Assembly: GCF_001951155.1 (NCBI RefSeq)
Contig: NZ_CP016359.1
Coordinates: 310,001-374,000 of the forward strand
Reading direction: 5' to 3'
Origin: Christiangramia flava JLT2011
GTDB taxonomy: Bacteria > Bacteroidota > Bacteroidia > Flavobacteriales > Flavobacteriaceae
Length of the DNA: 64,000 bases
Under the pieces are notes generated by a model. The model was not told the origin of the DNA, made no database searches, and worked only from the letters and a program-made list of their open reading frames with translations. Position 1 is the first letter of the stretch. Every line of letters begins with the position of its first letter. The position numbers and the translations under genes were made by a program. Shown here piece after piece: positions 9,701 to 17,511 of the stretch.

Positions 9701-10873
9701 TTAATCGAAATATCCTTCAGAATCTAATAGAGCTGCAGCCTCGATAAGCATCATTCCGCTAAGCTGCGTAGTAAGATCGGTATTATTACCAGGCCTGCTT
9801 GTCCAGCCAGAATTGAAGAACATTTCCGGTCGCTTGATAGCCTTCTTATATGCAGTTTCAGCATTCGTTTGCATAAAATCAGCAAGGTACTCACTGTCTT
9901 CTGCAGGAACATCTGGTTCCATGATCAATTGGGTTAGGTATCTTACCAAAATTCCTTTGAATAATCCTCCATCACCCTGACCTTCGTCCCTCATGATTCC
10001 GTTGGTAGTCAGTTTAAAACTTGTGGTCATTGATCTGGCAGAAAGAATTGCATCGTCCAAATATTCCTGGTCACCAGTTGCCTGATAAAGTTTCAAGCCA
10101 GAACCGATCCAGGTTCCAATATTGTAGGTAAAGATCCAGTCACGATTAATTACTTCTTCTCCATTTTGCATCGAAATATTATCCCAAACAAGGCCGGAAT
10201 AAGGATCAACCAGAGTTTCTTTTTCCCACTCATAGATCTTCTTTGCCCATTCCAGGTATTGTTCATTACCGGTGGCATCATATAATCTCATGGTCAGAAC
10301 TGTTGCAGGCCCGTTTGAGACAGCATTTTTTTGATAGGGAGTATCCTGTTTCCAGGTAATCCCTCCTCCAAATATATCATCGCTCCAGCTTGTTTTTATG
10401 ATATCCCATAATTCAATGGCAACATTTAAATACGCTTCATCTCCTGTTGCTACATACGCGCGCATGGAGGAATTTCCCAGCCATAACATATCATCGTTAA
10501 AGACATTGTTGTAGGTTCCTCCATTCATCACTTTAATGCCTTCCAGTAATGAATTAGCACGATCGGCATATTCATTATCCCCGGTTCGTTTATAAGCGTC
10601 AATCAGTACATGCAGGACGTGAGCATTTGGCCAATAGTGAAAGGTAGTATTACCGGTATTATTCTGAATGTAGGTAGTCTGGCTTCCCGAATAATTCTTT
10701 TTTAAGGAGACCTGAAGGGAATCAGCCGTTTGACTATATGTATACTGAAATTGAGAAGGAGTTTCACCTGGTGTATCTGGATTTTCAGGCTGTGAGGGTT
10801 CTGTTTCATCTGTTGAACAGGAAATTACCGGCATTATTGCAACCAATAATAGTATTTTATAAAACTCCTTCAT
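9701..10873 (-). CDS. GH76 endo-alpha-1,6-mannanase, surface lipoprotein
   Basis: I start this 390-residue protein at the ATG at 10873, because the lipoprotein leader follows at once (MKEFYKILLLVAIMPVIS, then Cys19). In-frame ATGs at 10879 and 10882 are possible. The frame extending to 10969 runs back into the upstream gene. A Pro/Glu/Thr-rich linker (22-40) precedes an (alpha/alpha)6 barrel. The GH76 signature of two adjacent aspartates is Asp127-Asp128 in FNDDMLW, nucleophile and acid/base in the family. GH76 cuts the alpha-1,6-mannan backbone of yeast-type mannan. The lipoprotein leader places it on the outer membrane, as expected for the first cut before SusCD import. An operator-like palindrome lies directly upstream, and a terminator separates it from the preceding gene. 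Confidence 0.92.
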   Translation of the reverse strand: MKEFYKILLLVAIMPVISCSTDETEPSQPENPDTPGETPSQFQYTYSQTADSLQVSLKKNYSGSQTTYIQNNTGNTTFHYWPNAHVLHVLIDAYKRTGDNEYADRANSLLEGIKVMNGGTYNNVFNDDMLWLGNSSMRAYVATGDEAYLNVAIELWDIIKTSWSDDIFGGGITWKQDTPYQKNAVSNGPATVLTMRLYDATGNEQYLEWAKKIYEWEKETLVDPYSGLVWDNISMQNGEEVINRDWIFTYNIGTWIGSGLKLYQATGDQEYLDDAILSARSMTTSFKLTTNGIMRDEGQGDGGLFKGILVRYLTQLIMEPDVPAEDSEYLADFMQTNAETAYKKAIKRPEMFFNSGWTSRPGNNTDLTTQLSGMMLIEAAALLDSEGYFD

Positions 10874-10881
10874 TCTCATCA

Positions 10882-10893
10882 TAAATCGATTTA
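10882..10893. promoter_or_regulatory. LacI-type operator upstream of GH76
   Basis: The 12-bp perfect palindrome TAAATCGATTTA is centred on CG at 10887/10888. The context on the minus strand is ACTAAATCGATTTAT. It ends only 9 bp before the preferred GH76 start codon and overlaps two alternative ATGs, so a bound repressor would block the transcript start or early elongation. It belongs to the same site family as those at 13409, 34915, 42475, 42712, 48376 and 48613. Confidence 0.7.
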
Positions 10894-10903
10894 GTAAATT
10901 GGT

Positions 10904-10927
10904 TAAAAAAAACCCGTTTTCACGGGC
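10904..10927 (-). terminator. Intrinsic terminator after the GMC/subunit-3 operon
   Basis: Read on the minus strand, CCCGT (10926-10922) pairs with ACGGG (10917-10913) around a short A-rich loop. The stem extends by flanking bases and is followed directly by an eight-T run (10912 down to about 10905). It lies 8 bp beyond the stop of the subunit-3 gene and marks a transcript end just before the GH76 operator. Confidence 0.8.
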
Positions 10928-10934
10928 TTCAGTC

Positions 10935-11636
10935 TTAGACCTCGTAATTCTCCCAGGTCTCAATATCATTCCGCTCTTCAGGCTTAATAGATTGTTTCAA
11001 CATTTTCTCGTCATAAGCGAGACCATGCTTTTCCAGCACGTCCTGTGGAACACCATCCCAAACATTCGGCTTATTACCTACATAACCAAGGTATTCAATG
11101 CCTTCTTTACTGGTAAAATAACCCGTCGTCACCAGGTTTCTGATTCGGTTAAAAAAGACAGCGCCCTGAGATAGTTCTGGTTTCACTTCCGAAGGGTATG
11201 CGATATCATCAACTATTGCCAGCTGATTCTCCTGGCTCAGATCTGTAAAATTCTGATTAAATCTCTTATTGCTTTCTGTTTTCAGCCATCTTAACCCTCC
11301 ACGCATCGGTATCTTATGTTCCGGAAGATCTTTGGTGATAAACTCAATAAATTCTCCAACTCCGGTTTTCGAAGCCGCAGGGTATTCTCCATCTCCAGGA
11401 ATAATGATATCTGCCAGAACCAGAATGGTCGCCATTTCTTCTTCGGAATAAAAATCTTCTGATAGCAACTTTTCATCGCGTTCTGCTTCCGGGCCAGTTC
11501 TTCCGTAGTAGAGTTTATTCTCTTTAATATCGGTTAACTCCTTAACTTCTTCTCCATTTTCCAAGCGGCAACTCATAAGAAGGCCTGAACCGGCACCACC
11601 GATTATTAATGTTTTGAGTGATTCTCTTCTATCCAT
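10935..11636 (-). CDS. Gluconate 2-dehydrogenase subunit 3-family protein (Tat-exported small subunit of the GMC oxidoreductase)
   Basis: This 233-residue protein starts with a twin-arginine signal (MDRRESLKTLIIGGAGSG) that ends in a possible lipobox (LLMSC). The body matches the small subunit-3 family of membrane-bound FAD sugar and gluconate dehydrogenases. It includes the segment LADIIIPGDGEYPAA and a C-terminal part rich in Trp and Tyr. In known complexes this subunit carries the signal peptide and takes the folded, FAD-loaded catalytic subunit through the Tat system. The GMC subunit 11 bp upstream has no signal peptide of its own, which fits that arrangement. No cytochrome c gene is visible next door, so the electron acceptor is unknown. 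The gene ends right before a strong terminator. Confidence 0.85.
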   Translation of the reverse strand: MDRRESLKTLIIGGAGSGLLMSCRLENGEEVKELTDIKENKLYYGRTGPEAERDEKLLSEDFYSEEEMATILVLADIIIPGDGEYPAASKTGVGEFIEFITKDLPEHKIPMRGGLRWLKTESNKRFNQNFTDLSQENQLAIVDDIAYPSEVKPELSQGAVFFNRIRNLVTTGYFTSKEGIEYLGYVGNKPNVWDGVPQDVLEKHGLAYDEKMLKQSIKPEERNDIETWENYEV

Positions 11637-11647
11637 AATTCGATAAA

Positions 11648-13390
11648 TTAAACGGTTCCTTTTTTCATTTCCTTTGCAAGATAATCTGAAGCTCTCCAGG
11701 CCAGTGCCAGTATCGTCCAGGTTGGATTCTTATCGGCCTGAGATACAAATGCTCCACCATCCATCACGAAAAGATTGGAAACATCGTGTGCCTGATTGTA
11801 CCTGTTCAAAACCGAAGATTTCGGGTCATCTCCCATTCTTGTAGTTCCCACTTCATGAATGATCCTTCCAGGATTTTCAAGTCCGTAATTCGATTCTTTT
11901 CCTGGTTTATTCCCAAGAGCGATCCCGCCCATGGATTCAATGATCTCTTCAAAAGTATCCTGCATGTGTGCAGCCTGCTTCACTTCTTCGTCACTCCACT
12001 TGTAATTGAACTTCAATACCGGAATTCCGAATTTGTCGACCTGGTTATTATCTATTGTACAGCGGTTATCTGCACGCGGAATACTTTCTCCACGACCTGC
12101 CATCCCAATAGTTGAACCATAGAATCGTTTCACATCTTCCATCAATCCAACGCCATAACCACCAGAACTTTTAGCAGCTCCACTTAAACCAGGAACGAGA
12201 GAGTTCATGGCCTGGGTATTGAAACCAAAACCATAAGAGGGCATTCCCATTCCTCCCCAGTATTCTATGTGATAACCACGGGTGAAACCTAAACTTTTAT
12301 CATCATTAAGCCACCATGGAGTATACAGGTGCATTCCACCAACTCCATCTTCATTATATCTTTTTCGATCCATCAACTGCGGAACAAATCCCATTCTTGA
12401 AGCACCGGTAGAATCGTGAAGGTATCGCCCTACCACATCGCTAGAATTTGCCAGTCCGTTTGGGTGAATTGCTGATTTTGAATTCAGCAGAATTCGGGCT
12501 GAACTACAGGCACTTGCTGCAAGAATAACCACTTTCCCTTTGATATGATAATCCTTCTGATCTTCTTTACTGATATAGTGCACACCAGTTGCTTTCCCTT
12601 CACCGTCTGTGGTTACCTCGCGTACCATGGCATTCACGTAAAGATCTACGTTGCCGGTTTCTTTGGCCGGTTTCACCAATACGGAAGAGGAGGAAAAATC
12701 TCCATAAACCGTACAGGACCTGGAACACTGACTACAGAAAAAACAGGCACCGCGTTCCTTATTTACACGCTTGGTCAAAATTGATAAACGTGAGGGGATC
12801 ATTGGTATTCCAACTTTATCTGCTCCTCTTTTGATGTATAGTTCGTGTAATCTTGGTTTTGGAGGTGGTAAGAAATAACCGTCTGGTTCATTCGGAATAT
12901 TTTCTTTTGTTCCGAAAACACCGATCATTTTATCAACCTTGTCATAATAAGGCTTTACATCGTCATAACCGATAGGCCAGTTATCTCCTTTTCCATCAAA
13001 ATCTTTTCTTTTAAAATCAAGCGGACCGAATCTCAGGGAAATACGTCCCCAGTGATTGGTTCTTCCTCCAACCATTCTTGAGCGAAACCAATCGAACTCG
13101 GTTCCCCACTCTTTTGTATAAGGTTCTCCATCAAGTTCCCAGCCTCCATAAGCCATATCAAAATCACCAAAAGGCCTAACAGTAGAAGCTCCTCTTCTGG
13201 GAGATTCATAAGGCCAGCGAAGTTGTGTACGTTGCTCAGGATTTTTGGGGTCAAAATCAGGACCGGCTTCTAAAATGGCTATTTTAAAACCTTTATCGGC
13301 TAAAATTTTGGCTGCCATTCCGCCTCCAGCTCCAGATCCTACGATGATCACATCATATTTAGGAGACTGCTCTATAATTTGAAAAGACAT
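11648..13390 (-). CDS. GMC-family FAD sugar dehydrogenase, glucoside 3-dehydrogenase-like catalytic subunit
   Basis: This 580-residue flavoprotein has the FAD-binding GSGAGGG (18-24) with an acidic strand end (LEAG, 40-43), the GMC motif GGRTNHWG (108-115), and the C-terminal HEVGTTRMG and NPTWTILALAWR blocks that hold the active-site His/Asn pair. Four cysteines at 216, 219, 222 and 226 (CFFCSQCSRSC) form a cluster site. FAD glucose dehydrogenases and D-glucoside 3-dehydrogenases carry a related Fe-S site that passes electrons onward. There is no signal peptide, so export with the Tat-bearing small subunit is expected. The likely reaction is oxidation of a glycoside at C3 to a 3-keto sugar in the periplasm. 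Other hydroxyls remain possible. A perfect operator lies 19 bp upstream. Confidence 0.83.
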   Translation of the reverse strand: MSFQIIEQSPKYDVIIVGSGAGGGMAAKILADKGFKIAILEAGPDFDPKNPEQRTQLRWPYESPRRGASTVRPFGDFDMAYGGWELDGEPYTKEWGTEFDWFRSRMVGGRTNHWGRISLRFGPLDFKRKDFDGKGDNWPIGYDDVKPYYDKVDKMIGVFGTKENIPNEPDGYFLPPPKPRLHELYIKRGADKVGIPMIPSRLSILTKRVNKERGACFFCSQCSRSCTVYGDFSSSSVLVKPAKETGNVDLYVNAMVREVTTDGEGKATGVHYISKEDQKDYHIKGKVVILAASACSSARILLNSKSAIHPNGLANSSDVVGRYLHDSTGASRMGFVPQLMDRKRYNEDGVGGMHLYTPWWLNDDKSLGFTRGYHIEYWGGMGMPSYGFGFNTQAMNSLVPGLSGAAKSSGGYGVGLMEDVKRFYGSTIGMAGRGESIPRADNRCTIDNNQVDKFGIPVLKFNYKWSDEEVKQAAHMQDTFEEIIESMGGIALGNKPGKESNYGLENPGRIIHEVGTTRMGDDPKSSVLNRYNQAHDVSNLFVMDGGAFVSQADKNPTWTILALAWRASDYLAKEMKKGTV

Positions 13391-13408
13391 ATATTGAAAT
13401 TGTTGTAA

Positions 13409-13422
13409 CTAAAACGTTTTAG
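13409..13422. promoter_or_regulatory. LacI-type operator upstream of the GMC operon
   Basis: CTAAAACGTTTTAG is a perfect 14-bp palindrome centred at 13415/13416 and is the cleanest site in the window. It lies 19 bp before the GMC start codon, inside the 120-bp gap after the Gfo/Idh/MocA gene. It ties the oxidative module to the same regulator as the susC promoters. Confidence 0.78.
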
Positions 13423-13450
13423 CTAAAATAATAATTAAATATAAATTACC

Positions 13451-13492
13451 AAGATTTTCTTAAAAAAAGCAATAAATATTTAAAGAAATCTT
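13451..13492 (-). terminator. Possible AT-rich terminator after the long GH operon
   Basis: An imperfect inverted repeat (AAGATTT..CTT against AAG..AAATCTT) lies just beyond the stop of the Gfo/Idh/MocA gene. A T-rich stretch lies within its loop and downstream on the minus strand. The stem has almost no GC pairs, so this is weak. Confidence 0.3.
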
Positions 13493-13510
13493 AATTAGAA
13501 TACTGAATTA

Positions 13511-14707
13511 TTAGCTCAGCCACCGATCATAGTCAGAATTCCATTCCACGATCTTATTTTCATACATCGCATCTAAAGCCATCTGAACAGCAACGGCAGT
13601 TTTCGCCCCGGTGATCTCATTTGACAGTGGTTGCTGGTTATTCATGATACTATCCCGAAAATCCATTAATGCCTGTTTGCTTGGGTCGGCATGATTTACA
13701 TGAATTGGAATTCCTTTGCCTTCTTCCCATTGAACAGTTGCTCCGGAAACACCGTCAACTTCGCCTAATTTCCGATCATAATTACCTTCAGGATAGAACC
13801 AGGCCTGCGTATAATCCAGGATAATCGTTCCCTTGCTGCCGATCACCTTAATCTGGTAATCATCTTTGGCATTGGTAGTCAGGCAGGTGAATTTTGCTTC
13901 TACTCCATTTGGATAGCTATAGATCAGGTGAATATTATCATAAGTTTCGCGGCCATCCTTCCAGTAATCAATTCCTCCGGTACCCATTACCTGCTTTGGC
14001 GTGGCATCTAATACCCAATTCACAAAATCGATCTGGTGAGAGCATAATTCAGCAACGAGTCCGCCACTATATTCCTTATACATCCTCCAGTTGATCAATT
14101 TCTCCAGATCCGGACTTGGAACCGGTCTTCGCCAGTCGCCAAAGCGATTCCACTGGCATTGAAAAGAACTGATTTCGCCGACTTTTCCATTTTTGATCAG
14201 GTCTACAACATGTGTATATAATCGCGAGCTGTGATACTGATGCCCCGTTTGGTAGATCAGATTTTCAGGTTTGGCAGCCACGAGATCTTTTATTCCATCG
14301 TAACCTTTAGCCATAGTCTTTTCACCATAAACATGCTTACCCGCCTGTAGGGAAGCGATTCCTATTTCAGAATGTGTATTAAAAGGTGTCGCCATGTAGA
14401 TCGCATCGATATTCTTATTTTCAAGCAACTTCCGATAATCTGAATATCCCTTTGGATTGCCTTCGGCTCGTTTAATACCTTCAGCTAGATGAGAAGGCAA
14501 AATATCACAACAGGATACTACTTTTAAATTCGGTATTTCGTTGATGAAGGGGATCATTCCGTTACCGCGACTCCCAGTCCCAATAACCCCAACATTGATC
14601 GTATCATTTTTATTTTCAAACGTATTGATCCTTGCCAGAACCGATGTACTAGAAGCCAGGGCCAGAGACGCCATTCCGCTTTTTATTACAAAATCTCTTC
14701 TTTTCAT
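13511..14707 (-). CDS. Tat-exported Gfo/Idh/MocA-family protein with altered EKP motif
   Basis: This 398-residue protein has a twin-arginine signal (MKRRDFVIKSGMASLALASS). The nucleotide-binding loop is GVIGTGSRG (40-48). The family EKP motif reads EKT (129-131), keeping the catalytic Lys but losing the Pro. A Tat signal means folding with NAD(P) before export, as is known for GH109-type and 3-keto-glycoside oxidoreductases of this superfamily. It is the last gene of the 34870-13511 run and follows a second Tat-exported paralogue by 39 bp. Context with DUF1080 and the GMC dehydrogenase suggests a self-recycling oxidation/reduction of glycoside C3. An NAD-dependent glycosidase of GH109 type is the main alternative. 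Confidence 0.82.
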   Translation of the reverse strand: MKRRDFVIKSGMASLALASSTSVLARINTFENKNDTINVGVIGTGSRGNGMIPFINEIPNLKVVSCCDILPSHLAEGIKRAEGNPKGYSDYRKLLENKNIDAIYMATPFNTHSEIGIASLQAGKHVYGEKTMAKGYDGIKDLVAAKPENLIYQTGHQYHSSRLYTHVVDLIKNGKVGEISSFQCQWNRFGDWRRPVPSPDLEKLINWRMYKEYSGGLVAELCSHQIDFVNWVLDATPKQVMGTGGIDYWKDGRETYDNIHLIYSYPNGVEAKFTCLTTNAKDDYQIKVIGSKGTIILDYTQAWFYPEGNYDRKLGEVDGVSGATVQWEEGKGIPIHVNHADPSKQALMDFRDSIMNNQQPLSNEITGAKTAVAVQMALDAMYENKIVEWNSDYDRWLS

Positions 14708-14746
14708 CTAAAGCTATTAATTTTCAGAATGAATTATTCTGACTTT

Positions 14747-16087
14747 TTAAACTTCAGGTTTCCAACCATCAGCGTACTCACGTGACCAGAATTTCATCAC
14801 CTCTTCATCCAAAACTTTTCCTGAATGGCTATCTACAGAAAATTTTTTGCCTGAACGATAGGCCATATTCGCATAATGTACCATCGCCATGGAAACGCTT
14901 GCATCATCTATTGGTGCTGCTAATTTGGCCTTACCACGAATGGTATCAAAGAAATTGACCATGTGTGCGGTAGTCACATCTCCACCTCCACCAAGAGCTG
15001 TTCCGGATTCTTTTGAAGCTGAATTGACTTCGCGAATGACATTCCCGCTACGGTCTTTCAGAATATACTTTTCACGATCTACAAAAACACTTCCATCGGT
15101 TCCGTAGATAATCGTTCCACGTCCTGCACCATAGGTCTGATACCCATTGCGACTCTGCCCATCCCATTGAATGATCTTATCATCTTCAAACTTAAAGGTC
15201 GCTTCCATACTATCGTACATTTCCCAGCCATCATCCTTAAAATGTCTTTTTTCAGCTTCAACTTCTACATAATTTGGAAAATCCACCTGAAGCGCCCATC
15301 TCGCAATATCCATTTCGTGGGTTCCATTATTACCAGCTTCCGCAGTACCGTAATTCCAACCATACCAGTGCCAGTTATAATCCCAGGTTTCTTCGGTATA
15401 ATCTCTCCTGGTTGCAGGCCCCTGGAAAAGCTCCCAGTCGAGACCTTCAGGTACCTTAGCTTTTTTCTGAACAGGCACTTCTCCCCTTGAATTGGTGTAG
15501 AAAGCAATAGCTTTATAAGGCTTCCCAATCACGCCATCATGAATTTCCCTGATGATCTCTATCGTATGATCTGAAGATCGCTGCTGATTACCCATTTGCA
15601 CCACTTTATCAAATTTTTTAGCAGCTTCCACCAGCATCTCATTTTCCATCATATTATGGCTACAGGGTTTTTCAACATACACATGTTTGTCGCCCTTCAT
15701 GGCCATGATCGATCCCGGAGTATGCCAGTGATCTGGAGTAGCATTGATCAGGATATCCACGTTCTTATCGTCGATCACCTTACGGATATCATTTTCCAGT
15801 TTCGGCGAATAATCTATTCTAGTGGCAAATTCATCTAAAGCGCGCTCCCGCTGACTTTTCATCACATCGCATAAATAAGCGAGCCGAACATTGGAGGATT
15901 TTAATGAAATTGGTTCGTAGTATCCGCCAAGTCTTCTTCCCAGTCCGGCAATTGCCACATTCAACCGGTCATTAGAGCCAATTATATTTCGGTAACTACT
16001 AGCCGTCATTCCCATTACAGAACTGCCAGCGATCATCGCAGCACTTCCCAAAAACGTTTTCGTAATAAAATCTCTTCTTGAAGTCAT
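14747..16087 (-). CDS. Tat-exported Gfo/Idh/MocA-family oxidoreductase
   Basis: This 446-residue protein has a twin-arginine signal (MTSRRDFITKTFLGSAAMIAG) and the Rossmann loop IAGLGRRLGG (46-55). NATPDHWH (115-122) and EKPCSH (139-144) follow, the pattern of the large secreted clade often found beside DUF1080 genes. The C-terminal domain carries several Trp-rich strands (ETWDYNWHWYGW and similar) that suit sugar binding. It is 11 bp downstream of the DUF1080 gene, so co-translation is likely. In the gut Bacteroides oxidation-elimination-hydration pathway, related oxidoreductases make or reduce the C3 ketone of a glycoside. That role here is inferred. Confidence 0.84.
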   Translation of the reverse strand: MTSRRDFITKTFLGSAAMIAGSSVMGMTASSYRNIIGSNDRLNVAIAGLGRRLGGYYEPISLKSSNVRLAYLCDVMKSQRERALDEFATRIDYSPKLENDIRKVIDDKNVDILINATPDHWHTPGSIMAMKGDKHVYVEKPCSHNMMENEMLVEAAKKFDKVVQMGNQQRSSDHTIEIIREIHDGVIGKPYKAIAFYTNSRGEVPVQKKAKVPEGLDWELFQGPATRRDYTEETWDYNWHWYGWNYGTAEAGNNGTHEMDIARWALQVDFPNYVEVEAEKRHFKDDGWEMYDSMEATFKFEDDKIIQWDGQSRNGYQTYGAGRGTIIYGTDGSVFVDREKYILKDRSGNVIREVNSASKESGTALGGGGDVTTAHMVNFFDTIRGKAKLAAPIDDASVSMAMVHYANMAYRSGKKFSVDSHSGKVLDEEVMKFWSREYADGWKPEV

Positions 16088-16098
16088 AACTGCGGAAA

Positions 16099-17475
16099 TT
16101 AAAGTTGCTTGATTTTAATATTTCTGAAAGCCACACGATTACCGTGGTCCTGTAGTAAAATTCGGCCTTTTTCAAGTTCCCCGAAATTTGGCCATTTATC
16201 ATATTTACTTTCAGAAACCAGTTTTCTGAATTCTTCGGAACCTCTTTCGTACTCCAGTACTTTTACGCCATTTAGCCAATGTTCCACATGACCTTCCTTA
16301 GAAATGATATGAGCCGTGTTCCACTCTCCAATCGGGTTGATCGGCTTTTCAGGGTCTGCCTGAATCAGATCGTAAAGGGAAGCCACCGTTCTGCTGCCTT
16401 CATGATTCCCAAGTTTTGCATCAGGATGGTTGTCATCGTCTAGAATTTGATACTCCAGGCCTATAGAAGACCCCGGACCTTTGTTCAGATCGGTATCAAC
16501 GTAATATTTTATCCCGCTATTGGCACCTTTCGTTATTTTAAAATCGACTTTCAATTCAAAATCGCCATAAACAGTATCGGTCACGATATCTCCACCGGCC
16601 GTAGATTCTTCACCGCCACTTGCCAGAACGATCAGGTTCCCATCTTCCATCACCCATCCTTTCTCGGGAAATTTATCCAGCCTCGCTCCACGCCAGCCAT
16701 TAGTTGTTTTACCATCCCAAAGCAATTCCCAACCATTATTCGCTTCATCTGAAGTCAGTTGATTTTTGGTCATTTTCGGCTCCAGCGGACTTTTTTTCGA
16801 ATATTTCTGAAGGCTGTCAGTAAGAATTCTAATGTTCTTCCACATGATCTGCTTTCCGGCTTCATCCTCGTCAGAAATGGAATGTACCTGAAGAGCTATA
16901 AATCCTTCCGAAGTTTTATCATCAATTAAAAAAGCTGTAGGAGTTTCATTCACCCAGGTTTTGATGGTATCCCCAATCGCTTCAATTCGATAGTGATTCC
17001 ATTCGTTTTGCCTGAAAGCTTTTTGCGCTTCTGAATCATTTTCCAAAGAATACAGCCAGCCTCGACGACCTTCATCATAGATACCGCCGCTCCATGCTCT
17101 ATCGCTGGGGTCGATCTCTACCTGGTAACCGTGAACTCTTCCATTTTGATATTGAGGAAGGCTGTTACTTCGAATTTGTATTCCGGAATTCATGGTAGAA
17201 TCAACCTTAAAATCTAATTCCAGTATGAAATCACCATAATTCTTTTCGGTGGTTAAAAACGAATTAGGTGTACCATGAACGGTAGAACCTATGATCGTCC
17301 TGTCTTTCACCTCATACTTTGCTTCACCTCCTTTTTGGTCCCAACCTGAAAGGTCATTATCATCAAATAAAGAAACCCAGGGTACACTTTCCTTTTTTTC
17401 CTGCTGGCAGCTTGTGAAAAGTGCCAGTGATATGAGAACTAAGGCTAGTCGTACTCTGGGTTTCGATAATTTCAT
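16099..17475 (-). CDS. Two-domain DUF1080 (3-keto-disaccharide hydrolase/lyase family) lipoprotein
   Basis: This 458-residue protein has a lipoprotein leader ending at Cys23 (LALFTSC). Two DUF1080 beta-jelly-roll domains follow. The first begins near LFDDNDLSGW and has the family block FILELDFKVDSTMNSGIQIRS. The second begins near LLWDGKTTNGW and has FELKVDFKITKGANSGIKYY. DUF1080 (PF06439) proteins cleave 3-keto glycosides, some by beta-elimination rather than hydrolysis. A tandem arrangement could mean one catalytic and one binding copy or two specificities. I cannot tell which from the sequence. It lies between GH92 (36 bp upstream) and two Tat-exported oxidoreductases, which makes it the central member of the proposed oxidative arm. 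Confidence 0.86.
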   Translation of the reverse strand: MKLSKPRVRLALVLISLALFTSCQQEKKESVPWVSLFDDNDLSGWDQKGGEAKYEVKDRTIIGSTVHGTPNSFLTTEKNYGDFILELDFKVDSTMNSGIQIRSNSLPQYQNGRVHGYQVEIDPSDRAWSGGIYDEGRRGWLYSLENDSEAQKAFRQNEWNHYRIEAIGDTIKTWVNETPTAFLIDDKTSEGFIALQVHSISDEDEAGKQIMWKNIRILTDSLQKYSKKSPLEPKMTKNQLTSDEANNGWELLWDGKTTNGWRGARLDKFPEKGWVMEDGNLIVLASGGEESTAGGDIVTDTVYGDFELKVDFKITKGANSGIKYYVDTDLNKGPGSSIGLEYQILDDDNHPDAKLGNHEGSRTVASLYDLIQADPEKPINPIGEWNTAHIISKEGHVEHWLNGVKVLEYERGSEEFRKLVSESKYDKWPNFGELEKGRILLQDHGNRVAFRNIKIKQL

Positions 17476-17511
17476 GTTGGTTATTTTAATTCCTTATAAT
17501 ATCCGCATTTA

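Noticed and set aside
10874..10969. Longer N terminus for GH76 starting at 10969
   Set aside because: It would run through the terminator hairpin and overlap the upstream gene, and the lipoprotein leader begins only at 10873.
16051..16060. AAAACGTTTT core as a further operator
   Set aside because: It lies inside the Gfo/Idh/MocA coding sequence near its start, has no TAG/CTA flanks and sits within an operon with an 11-bp gap upstream, so a chance match is likelier.
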